From an uncultured Bacteroidota bacterium (GTDB taxonomy: Bacteria; Bacteroidota; Bacteroidia; Bacteroidales; VadinHA17): a DNA stretch of 51,936 bases. The notes under the pieces are model-generated. The model saw nothing but the letters and a program-made list of their open reading frames with translations. It ran no database searches and was not told the origin of the DNA. This document shows positions 15,728-24,139 of this stretch, piece by piece. The stretch covers positions 1 through 51,936 of the forward strand of contig CAIJYD010000130.1 of NCBI GenBank assembly GCA_903824785.1, given 5' to 3'. The position numbers and the translations under genes are program-made. The stretch's first letter is position 1. Every line of letters starts with the position of its first letter.

Positions 15728-18337
15728 ATGTCTGACTTTCAGAAGTATGTAGAAACACCGTTGATGAAGCAGTATTACAACATCAAGACCAAACATCCTG
15801 ATGCTATTCTGCTTTTCAGGGTAGGTGATTTTTATGAGACTTTTGGTGAGGATGCCATAAAAACTGCGGAAATTCTCGGCATAACTCTTACCCGCCGGGC
15901 AAACGGGTCGGCGCAGTTTGTAGAGCTGGCAGGTTTTCCATATCATTCTCTCGACACTTACCTGCCCCGGCTGGTAAGGGCAGGCCAGAGGGTGGCAATC
16001 TGCGAGCAGCTTGAAGATCCGAAGCTTATAAAGAACATTGTTAAAAGAGGAATTATTGAACTTGTTACTCCGGGTGTCTCTCTGAACGAGAACGTCCTGA
16101 ATCATAAGGAAAATAACTTTCTTGCCGCAGTTCATATCGACAAAAAAATTGCAGGGGTGGCATTTCTCGATATCTCCACAGGCGAGTTCCTTACTTCAGA
16201 AGGTACTATAGAATATATAGATCAGATGCTGAATAATTTTCAGCCAAAGGAGGTGCTGTTCGAAAAAGGGAAAAAGGATCTTTTTATCGAATACTTCGGT
16301 CCCAGATTTTACACTTTTAAATTAGACGACTGGATCTTTACGCGGGAGGCAGCAAATGACCGTCTTCTTAAACAGTTTGAAACGAGTTCACTGAAAGGAT
16401 TCGGTGTTCATAATCTCTCCTTCGGTGTTATTGCAGCAGGAGCAATTCTTTATTACCTCGATATTACCCGTCACGAACAGCTCGGTCATATCACCAATCT
16501 TTCGCGAATTGAAGAGAACAGATATGTGTGGCTCGATAAATTTACAGTAAGAAATCTTGAACTGTTCCACTCACCGTATGAAGGTGCAAGAACTCTTATT
16601 GACGTAATGGATCGTACCATTTCACCAATGGGAGGGAGGCTTCTCAAAAGGTGGATATCCCTTCCTCTGAAAGATATACAACCGGTAAGCGAGAGACTTG
16701 ATATTGTTCAGTATCTTGTGGAGAATACACCTGTCAGAGAAGAGATTGCAGACCTCATACGCCAGGTGGGAGATCTCGAAAGGCTTATCTCAAAAGTTGC
16801 TGTGAGCAGGATAAACCCCAGGGAGGTTGTCCAGCTGAAGAGAGCCCTTAAAGCTATCGAACCGCTCCGGGAGATCTGCAATAAAAGCAGCTGCCTTCCT
16901 CTGGTTCAGCTGGCAGAGCAGCTCAATCCATGCAAAATAATTTCCGAAAAAATAGAGAGAGAGCTTAATAACGATCCCCCTGTACAGATAAGCAAAGGGA
17001 ATGCAATTGCCACAGGATTATCTGAAGAACTTGATGAACTGCGCACAATTTTGTACAGTGGCAAGGATTATCTTACAAAACTTCAGATACGCGAAAGCGA
17101 GCGGACAGGCATATCATCACTTAAGGTTAGTTTTAATAATGTTTTCGGCTATTATATTGAAGTAAGAAATACCCATAAAGACAAAGTTCCTCCTGAATGG
17201 ATCAGAAAGCAAACCCTGGTTAGTGCTGAAAGATATATCACAGAAGAGCTTAAGGAATACGAGAGTAAAATTCTCGGAGCAGAAGAGAAGATCATCTCAC
17301 TTGAAACGAGACTCTACAATGATCTTGTTCTTGCCATCCTCGATTATATTCCTCCGATACAATTAAACTCAACACTTATAGCCCGGCTCGATTGCCTTCA
17401 GTCGTTTGCAGTTATTTCTGAGGAGAACAACTATGTCAGACCTGAACTCAACGACACCAGAATTCTGGATATTACTGAAGGGCGTCACCCGGTTATTGAA
17501 AAACAATTGCCTGTCGGGGAGTTGTATGTGCCCAATGATCTTGTTCTTGATACTGATGACCAGCAGATCATTATCCTTACAGGGCCCAATATGTCGGGGA
17601 AATCGGCTTTGTTACGGCAAACTGCCCTTATTGTTCTGATGGCCCAGACAGGCTGTTTTGTTCCTGCCCGGGCGGCTAAAATTGGAATGGTTGATAAGAT
17701 CTTTACCAGGGTAGGAGCATCGGATAATATTAGTCTCGGTGAGTCAACTTTTATGGTAGAGATGAATGAGACTGCCAGTATTCTGAATAACCTTTCCGAC
17801 AGGAGCCTTATTCTGCTCGATGAGATAGGCAGGGGCACCAGTACCTACGACGGGATCTCAATTGCATGGGCCATGGTTGAATATCTGCATGAGAATAAAC
17901 TTAGGGCAAAAACTATGTTCGCCACTCATTACCACGAGCTTAATGAGATGGAAAACTCATTTTCGAGGGTTAAAAACTATAATGTTGCAATAAAAGAACT
18001 TAATAATAAGGTAATCTTCCTGCGTAAACTTAAAAGGGGCGGGAGCGAGCATAGTTTTGGTATTCATGTTGCCCGAATGGCAGGCATGCCAAGGAGTGTT
18101 GTAAGCCGCGCCGAGGAGATATTAAAGGAACTTGAACAGAGTCACGAGAAGCAGGAACTCACCAAACCAATTGCCGGTATTGCCGGCCACAGGGAGGGAA
18201 TGCAGTTGAGTATTTTTCAGCTTGACGACCCCGTTTTAAAACAGATTCGTGACGAGATTCTTGAAATTGATATTGATAACCTCACACCTGTAGAGGCTTT
18301 GAATAAACTTTATAATATCAAAAGACACCTGAAATAA
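15728..18337 (+). CDS. mutS: DNA mismatch repair protein MutS
   Basis: MutS recognises mismatches and starts repair with MutL. The 869-aa sequence has the mismatch-reading GDFYETFG at 33-40 (Phe35 and Glu37), the connector and lever domains, a clamp, and a C-terminal ATPase: Walker [10 protein letters not shown] at 618-626, then [14 protein letters not shown] and Walker [17 protein letters not shown], then the FATHYHEL signature. The C-terminus ends in the usual short dimerisation region. Length and motifs are complete, so it should be functional. The following GH2 gene starts only 42 bases later, but its function is unrelated. Confidence 0.97.
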   Translation: MSDFQKYVETPLMKQYYNIKTKHPDAILLFRVGDFYETFGEDAIKTAEILGITLTRRANGSAQFVELAGFPYHSLDTYLPRLVRAGQRVAICEQLEDPKLIKNIVKRGIIELVTPGVSLNENVLNHKENNFLAAVHIDKKIAGVAFLDISTGEFLTSEGTIEYIDQMLNNFQPKEVLFEKGKKDLFIEYFGPRFYTFKLDDWIFTREAANDRLLKQFETSSLKGFGVHNLSFGVIAAGAILYYLDITRHEQLGHITNLSRIEENRYVWLDKFTVRNLELFHSPYEGARTLIDVMDRTISPMGGRLLKRWISLPLKDIQPVSERLDIVQYLVENTPVREEIADLIRQVGDLERLISKVAVSRINPREVVQLKRALKAIEPLREICNKSSCLPLVQLAEQLNPCKIISEKIERELNNDPPVQISKGNAIATGLSEELDELRTILYSGKDYLTKLQIRESERTGISSLKVSFNNVFGYYIEVRNTHKDKVPPEWIRKQTLVSAERYITEELKEYESKILGAEEKIISLETRLYNDLVLAILDYIPPIQLNSTLIARLDCLQSFAVISEENNYVRPELNDTRILDITEGRHPVIEKQLPVGELYVPNDLVLDTDDQQIIILTGPNMSGKSALLRQTALIVLMAQTGCFVPARAAKIGMVDKIFTRVGASDNISLGESTFMVEMNETASILNNLSDRSLILLDEIGRGTSTYDGISIAWAMVEYLHENKLRAKTMFATHYHELNEMENSFSRVKNYNVAIKELNNKVIFLRKLKRGGSEHSFGIHVARMAGMPRSVVSRAEEILKELEQSHEKQELTKPIAGIAGHREGMQLSIFQLDDPVLKQIRDEILEIDIDNLTPVEALNKLYNIKRHLK

Positions 18338-18379
18338 CAGAAAAATTTAATGAATTAATTTTCAAATTAAAAGCCAATT

Positions 18380-21172
18380 ATGATGAAACCGTACATCCGT
18401 CCTTTAGCAGCTATTCTTATTAATTTTCTGGTATTTACTGTTCCTTCTTTTTCTCAGGGGGGCCCGGTAAAACAGATCAGATTGAGTAAGTTTGAGCTTC
18501 AGTCTTCCTCCCTGATTAAAGAATCGGGAGAAGAGCTTTCTACAACACAATACAAATCAAATGTTTACTGGTTTCCTGTAACCGTGCCATCGACTGTCCT
18601 CACCGGACTGGTTGCCAACAAGGTTTATCCCGACCCTTATACCGGTCTGAATAATATGCTGATACCTGATGCTTCGGATGAATTTAATAAAAAGTATAAT
18701 CTTGAACAGTTCAGCCATCTTCCGAATGATCCTAACCCATGGAAGAAACCCTATTGGTACCGGACTGTTTTCAGAGTTCCCCAGTCTGACAATGGACGTC
18801 ATTTTCAGTTGATCTTCAAAGGTATAAACTACAGGGCTGCAGTTTGGGTAAATGGGAAACAGGTAACCGATTCTACCCAGATGGCAGGGATGTTCGCTGA
18901 ATACAGCCTTGATGTCAGCAATTATATTAAAACAGGTGGAGAAAATGTTATGGCTGTAAGGATCTATCCCCTTGATTATCCGGGATTGCCTGATACAGAA
19001 CAGCTTACTGCCCTTGGTGATTTTTTTCTCAATGGCGGCCCAACAGGAGATATTGGTAAGAATGTTACAATGCTCTGCTCGGTTGGATGGGACTGGATGC
19101 CCCCGGTAAGAGACCGTAATATGGGTATATGGCTTCCGGTTTACCTGAGAACTTCCGGCGGTGTGACCATAGCCAGTCCTAAACTGGTTACCGGCCTGCC
19201 AAATCTGCCTGATACAACAATTGCAAAACTATCTCTGAATCTTAAACTCATTAATCATAATCAGGTTGAGGAAAAAGGTAAACTGACAGTAACCATCACT
19301 CCCGAGAGCTTTAAAGGCAATTCTCTGATTTTCTCAAAAGATGTTTCAATATCAAAAAATGAATCGTTAACTGTCGATCTGAATGCAGAGAATACCAAAG
19401 AGCTGAATATAGTCAATCCGGTTTTATGGTGGCCAAATGGATATGGGAATCCAAACCGCTACAGGATAAGGCTTCAGTATGCTAACCTTTCGGGCATTTC
19501 TGATGATACTTCATTTGTTTTTGGTATTCGCACAGTAAGTACAAAAGCGGTTAATGTAAACGGAACCTGGCGTCGCGATTTTTATGTAAATGAAAAGCGT
19601 GTCCATTTAACAGGAGGAGCCTGGGTTCCTGATATGATGCTTAACCGCGATTCGTTGAGATATGATTATGAAATGCACCTTTGCCGTAACGCAAATATCA
19701 ATCTGGTGCGGATCTGGGGAGGAGGAGTAACGCCGTGTGATGAGTTCTGGGAAGCAACAGACAGGTATGGATTACTGGTCTGGTCAGATTTCTGGGTAAC
19801 TGGAGATACACAGGGTGAGTTTAAAGGATCGCCTGACTGGCCACTTGAAGGGAATATTTTTATCAAAAATGTAATCAGTACCATTCTGCGGATCCGCAAC
19901 CATCCGAGTCTGCTGGTATGGACAGGAGGAAATGAGGGACATGCAAGAAAGGAACTCTATGATGTTATGAGAGAAAGTATTATTACTCTCGATGGCACAA
20001 GACCTTATATTCCAAGCTCCTCCGGTTTTGCGAAACTTCCTGAGGGATGGAACGGCTCGTGGCCCGATAATCTCCCCTCCGGTGTCTACAGCGGTGGTCC
20101 TTACACCTGGCAGGATCCATTGGTTTATTACAAAAAAGCCATCGCCGGGAAGGATTGGGTATTTAAAGATGAAACCGGAATACCCTCTCAACCACCTTAT
20201 AACATTATGTCAAAAATTATTCCGAATCTGGTGTGGGATAAGAATCTGCCATTCCCTTTAAACAATACGTGGGGTTACCACGATGCTGCTACCGGAAACG
20301 GGAAGTGGAATCTTTATTATGAAGAGATGGTTAAAAGATATGGAGAACCTGTGAGCATGGAGAATTTTTGCGATAAGATGCAGTTATTAAATGCAATAGG
20401 TTATCAGGGGATCTTTGAAGCTGCCGGCCATAAGCTGAACGATATCGGAGGGGTTATGCTCTGGAAGCTGAATGCTGCTTTTCCAAGTGTGGTATGGCAG
20501 GTTTACGATTGGTTCCTTCAACCTAATGCCGGTTATTATTTTATGCAGAACGCATGCGAGCCGGTTCATATTCAGCTTAATCTTAACGATTTGAAGGTTC
20601 TGGTGCTCAACAGAACTCATCAGCCGGTACAGGGGCTGGTTGCTTCGGCCGATATTTTCAGTCTTAATCAGGAATTTCATATTCATCAGGAAAAACCCAT
20701 CAGCCTGTTACCAACTGACGTAAAGGAAACGGCATCTCTGGGTAAGGTTCTGTCAGCAGCAAAGGGGGTGAACTTTGTAGTACTCAATCTAAAGAACAGT
20801 AGCGGGAAAGTTATCTCGCATAATGCCTACTGGCTTTCGAATGATGGTAACTATAAACAGCTTGATGAAATGGCTAAAACTACTGTAGAGGTTACCGTCA
20901 TTAAGGAAGAGACAGTAAAAGCAGAAAGAAGCTGGACAATTAAAATTAACAATGCATCAGGCAAGCTGGCTTTTTTCACCCGGGCTCAGTTAATGGCTGA
21001 TGGTGAAGAGGTGCTGCCAAGTTACTGGTCAGGAAATTATATTACTCTGGCTCCTTCGGAAAGCACGACTCTTACAGTCACTTGTCCTGTTCAGAAACTG
21101 GGTACGGCAACACCGGTTCTGAAAGTTTCGGGCTGGAATGTTGCTCCAAATGAGTTTGATTTGACTAAATAA
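18380..21172 (+). CDS. Secreted family 2 glycoside hydrolase (exo-glucosaminidase/mannosidase-like)
   Basis: The 930-aa protein starts with a Sec signal peptide (IRPLAAILINFLVFTVPSFSQ). It has the GH2 layout: a sugar-binding domain (WYRTVFRVP, GINYRAAVWVNGKQV), Ig-like domains, and a TIM barrel with LVRIWGGGVTPCDEFWEATDRYGLLVWSDF. The acid/base is Glu519 in TGGNEG and the likely nucleophile is Glu598 in KDETGIPS. GWDWMPPVRDRNMGIW and the overall length resemble exo-beta-D-glucosaminidase (CsxA) and the beta-mannosidase branch. Exact sugar specificity cannot be read. It starts an operon with a ROK kinase, MFS transporter and SIS protein, so it probably releases a monosaccharide in the periplasm for that pathway. 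Confidence 0.85.
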   Translation: MMKPYIRPLAAILINFLVFTVPSFSQGGPVKQIRLSKFELQSSSLIKESGEELSTTQYKSNVYWFPVTVPSTVLTGLVANKVYPDPYTGLNNMLIPDASDEFNKKYNLEQFSHLPNDPNPWKKPYWYRTVFRVPQSDNGRHFQLIFKGINYRAAVWVNGKQVTDSTQMAGMFAEYSLDVSNYIKTGGENVMAVRIYPLDYPGLPDTEQLTALGDFFLNGGPTGDIGKNVTMLCSVGWDWMPPVRDRNMGIWLPVYLRTSGGVTIASPKLVTGLPNLPDTTIAKLSLNLKLINHNQVEEKGKLTVTITPESFKGNSLIFSKDVSISKNESLTVDLNAENTKELNIVNPVLWWPNGYGNPNRYRIRLQYANLSGISDDTSFVFGIRTVSTKAVNVNGTWRRDFYVNEKRVHLTGGAWVPDMMLNRDSLRYDYEMHLCRNANINLVRIWGGGVTPCDEFWEATDRYGLLVWSDFWVTGDTQGEFKGSPDWPLEGNIFIKNVISTILRIRNHPSLLVWTGGNEGHARKELYDVMRESIITLDGTRPYIPSSSGFAKLPEGWNGSWPDNLPSGVYSGGPYTWQDPLVYYKKAIAGKDWVFKDETGIPSQPPYNIMSKIIPNLVWDKNLPFPLNNTWGYHDAATGNGKWNLYYEEMVKRYGEPVSMENFCDKMQLLNAIGYQGIFEAAGHKLNDIGGVMLWKLNAAFPSVVWQVYDWFLQPNAGYYFMQNACEPVHIQLNLNDLKVLVLNRTHQPVQGLVASADIFSLNQEFHIHQEKPISLLPTDVKETASLGKVLSAAKGVNFVVLNLKNSSGKVISHNAYWLSNDGNYKQLDEMAKTTVEVTVIKEETVKAERSWTIKINNASGKLAFFTRAQLMADGEEVLPSYWSGNYITLAPSESTTLTVTCPVQKLGTATPVLKVSGWNVAPNEFDLTK

Positions 21173-21186
21173 ATATTCAGGTTATT

Positions 21187-22155
21187 ATGGCTCTGTTGGG
21201 TGTAGATCTTGGCGGTTCAAAGCTGGCACTGGCTGTCTTTACTGAAACCGGAGAGATATTATTTAAGGAGGTATTTGCCATTGAAAACAGGAAAGGCAGA
21301 GAAGTGGGGAAATTTATTTGCGACCATATTGCTGCATCTCTTCAACATACTGAACTTAAAGGGAATGAAATAAAGGCTATTGGAATTTCGGTTCCCGGAA
21401 TCAGCCATATCTCATCAGGCACAGTCTGGGCACCTAATATTCCCGGTTGGACCGATTATCCCTTACTTAATGAGGTAAAGGCTATCTGCGGAATGATGCC
21501 TGTTACAATAGACAGTGACAGAGCGTGTTACATCCTTGGAGAATCATGGAAGGGCAATGCCGGGGGTTGCAGCGATGCGATCTTCCTCTCAGTGGGTACA
21601 GGTATCGGAGCCGGTATACTGATAAACGGAGAGATACTTCGCGGCAGCAGGGATATTGCCGGCTGTATAGGATGGATGGCCCTGCAAAAACCATTTGATA
21701 AAAAATATACTGAGTGCGGTTGTTTTGAATACTATTCATCAGGTGAAGGTATTGCAAGGGTGACCAGGCAATTCCTGCTGGAAGATATTGATTACATGGG
21801 TGAACTGAGGAAAAAGAAGATTGAACAAATTACATCACACGACCTTTTTTCAGCTTATGATAACCTCGATCCTCTGGCAGTCAGGGTGATTCAGTTGTGT
21901 GTGGAGTTCTGGGGTATGGCTGCAGCAAACCTTGTAAGTCTCTTTAATCCTGAAAAAATTATTTTTGGAGGCGGAGTATTTGGTCCGGCAATTCCCTTTA
22001 TTCCGGCCATAAAGGAAGAGGCCTTAAAATGGGCACAACCTGTAAGTATAAATCAGGTGAGCTTTGAGGCTTCAGGTTTAAAAGGTGATGCCGGCGTTTA
22101 TGGAGCAGGATTTCTTGCCTTGAAACATTTAAAAGAGGTTACTAAAACAGGATAA
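21187..22155 (+). CDS. ROK-family sugar kinase with incomplete zinc site
   Basis: ROK kinases phosphorylate hexoses such as glucose, GlcNAc or ManNAc. The 322-aa protein has the N-terminal phosphate loop LLGVDLGGSKLALAVF, the mid-domain VSVPGISH-type segment, SVGTGIGAGILINGEILRGS, and a late FNPEKIIFGGGVF. The usual zinc-binding set (GH, then CxCGxxGCxE) is degraded: the His position reads GWMAL and the cysteine cluster is reduced to TECGCFE. That may weaken the fold or mark a subgroup. The gene follows the GH2 gene by 14 bases, and the MFS gene begins two bases after its stop. It therefore probably acts on the imported sugar. Confidence 0.85.
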   Translation: MALLGVDLGGSKLALAVFTETGEILFKEVFAIENRKGREVGKFICDHIAASLQHTELKGNEIKAIGISVPGISHISSGTVWAPNIPGWTDYPLLNEVKAICGMMPVTIDSDRACYILGESWKGNAGGCSDAIFLSVGTGIGAGILINGEILRGSRDIAGCIGWMALQKPFDKKYTECGCFEYYSSGEGIARVTRQFLLEDIDYMGELRKKKIEQITSHDLFSAYDNLDPLAVRVIQLCVEFWGMAAANLVSLFNPEKIIFGGGVFGPAIPFIPAIKEEALKWAQPVSINQVSFEASGLKGDAGVYGAGFLALKHLKEVTKTG

Positions 22156-22157
22156 TT

Positions 22158-23315
22158 ATGGCTTATAGCAAAAAAGTTGTTTTTTGGGCAGCCTGTGCAG
22201 GGATGCTATTATTCGGGATCAGCCTGATCTCCCTTGGCTCCGTTGCCGCCGAACTCAGGGAGAAATTAAACCTCGATAATATTGAGGCAGGAACATTGTT
22301 TTCTATTTTACCTCTCGGAATATTAACGGGATCATTACTGTTCGGTCCGATTGCAGATAAGTATGGCTACAGAGTCTTATTGTCTGTCTCATGCGTTCTC
22401 ATGTTTGCCGGCTTTGAAGGTATTGCCTACTCTCCGTCAGCGGGGCTCCTGAAAATATTTATCTATTTTTTCGGACTTGGAGGAGGTGCAGTTAACGGAG
22501 CAACAAATTCGCTGGTCTCCGATATCAGCGATAAGGATAAAGGGGCCAACCTGAGTCTGCTGGGTGTATTTTTTGGAGTAGGGGCATTAGGAATGCCACT
22601 TATCTCGGGGATTCTTAAAAGCCGGTTCAATTTTGAAGTGATTCTAACCGGCGTTGGAATACTCACACTGGCGGCAGCAATCGTTTTTCTCCTGATTAAA
22701 TTTCCACCCCCAAAGCAAAAAGAGGGTGTGCCTGTCTCTAAAAGTATCTCACTTATTAAGGACAATGTGTTGATAATGATAGCATTTTTTCTTTTTTTTC
22801 AGAGTGGTTTTGAAGGGATAATTAATAACTGGACAACAACATTCCTTGTTGAACAGTATTCAATTCAACAAAGCTATGCCCTGTATGCTCTCTCAGCATT
22901 TGTTGCCGGAATGACAGTAATGCGGTTACTTAATGGCAGCATTTTAAGGTCGGTTCAACCCGGGAGGATACTGACAGCATCATTCGGAATGATTCTGCTG
23001 GCATTAATATTATTGAAAACCGGACATTCAATTACTATCTCGGTGACAGGATTAATCATTTTAGGAGCCGGATTAGCAAGCGGATTCCCTGTTATGCTGG
23101 GTTTTGTGGGGAACCGGTTTAATGAACTTTCAGGAACTGCTTTCAGCCTGGTTTTGTTTATTGCACTTTTCGGAAATACTCTGATTAATTATGGGATGGG
23201 GATAATCGCCCAGAGTTTTGGTATTCAACATTTGATTACATTTGCCTTTGCAGAAACCTTTATTATGATGGTTTTATGCTTTATCATCCTTGGAAAAGTA
23301 AAAATCAATAATTAA
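22158..23315 (+). CDS. MFS sugar transporter
   Basis: The 385-aa protein has about 12 predicted membrane helices and the major facilitator signature after helix 2 (GPIADKYGYRVLLSVS). It resembles the FHS (fucose/galactose/hexose) proton symporters more than drug exporters. Its operon position between a sugar kinase and an SIS protein supports import of the monosaccharide released by the GH2 enzyme across the inner membrane. The first helix begins directly after a short Lys-containing N-terminus. No substrate-specific motif was recognised. Confidence 0.85.
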   Translation: MAYSKKVVFWAACAGMLLFGISLISLGSVAAELREKLNLDNIEAGTLFSILPLGILTGSLLFGPIADKYGYRVLLSVSCVLMFAGFEGIAYSPSAGLLKIFIYFFGLGGGAVNGATNSLVSDISDKDKGANLSLLGVFFGVGALGMPLISGILKSRFNFEVILTGVGILTLAAAIVFLLIKFPPPKQKEGVPVSKSISLIKDNVLIMIAFFLFFQSGFEGIINNWTTTFLVEQYSIQQSYALYALSAFVAGMTVMRLLNGSILRSVQPGRILTASFGMILLALILLKTGHSITISVTGLIILGAGLASGFPVMLGFVGNRFNELSGTAFSLVLFIALFGNTLINYGMGIIAQSFGIQHLITFAFAETFIMMVLCFIILGKVKINN

Positions 23316-23336
23316 ATATTTAATAATCAATTATTT

Positions 23337-24098
23337 ATGTTAGCAAAACAATGGCTTAATAATTCACGGGATATAATGGCCCGTATTGAAGAGACACAGA
23401 TGGATAACATCCGTAAAGCGGCTGAAGTAATGGCTGATACAATTGAACGTAACCGCTGGGTTCATACATTCGGATGCGGGCATGCCACAATACCAATCGA
23501 GGAGATGTATCCAAGGATTGGCGGCTTTGTAGGTTTTCACCCGATGGTTGAGCTCCCTCTTACTTTTTTTACAAATATTACCGGTGAGATGGGCGTACAT
23601 CAGTTCCTCTTTCTGGAGCGAGTTGAGGGCTATGGCGTTGAGATCATGAAAAGTTATGATTTTGATAAACAGGATACTATGTGGCTTTTTTCTCACACTG
23701 GCATTAACAATGTAAATATTGACATTGCTATTGAATCCAAGAAAAAAGGGATGAAAGTAATAGTATTCGGTTCGGCTGCTGAGGCAAAAGGCAAGCAGAC
23801 AAGACACTCCTGCGGGAAAACAATATTTGATCTGGCCGATATAGTTGTTGATACCTGTGCTCCACTTCAGGATGCTTCTGTGACTCTTAAAAATCATCAG
23901 GATAAGATAGGACCTGTTTCAACAATGGCATTTATAACCTGTGTCTGGATGACAGTTACCACAGTTGCCGAGATCCTTGCAGAAAGAGGTGTGAAATTAT
24001 TCATTCATCCTTCGCACAATGTTCCGGGTGATACTACCTCACGGGCACGACTGGATGCGGCTCTCGCAGAATATAAGAAAAGAATTGCAGGAGTATAA
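23337..24098 (+). CDS. SIS-domain sugar-phosphate protein (UPF0309-like)
   Basis: The 253-aa protein is a single SIS domain of the UPF0309 type: RWVHTFGCGHATIPIEEMYPRIGGFVGFHPM near the start, a SHTGINNVNIDIAIESKKKGMKVIVFGSA stretch that fits the phosphosugar-binding loop, and DTTSRARLD near the end. SIS domains isomerise or bind phosphosugars, often amino-sugar phosphates. As the last gene of the GH2-ROK-MFS-SIS operon it could convert the kinase product. The reaction is inferred from context only. It is separated from the MFS gene by 21 bases. Confidence 0.8.
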   Translation: MLAKQWLNNSRDIMARIEETQMDNIRKAAEVMADTIERNRWVHTFGCGHATIPIEEMYPRIGGFVGFHPMVELPLTFFTNITGEMGVHQFLFLERVEGYGVEIMKSYDFDKQDTMWLFSHTGINNVNIDIAIESKKKGMKVIVFGSAAEAKGKQTRHSCGKTIFDLADIVVDTCAPLQDASVTLKNHQDKIGPVSTMAFITCVWMTVTTVAEILAERGVKLFIHPSHNVPGDTTSRARLDAALAEYKKRIAGV

Positions 24099-24139
24099 TA
24101 ACCGGTTTAAAATGTGCAGACTGGCTGATTATAAAATAT

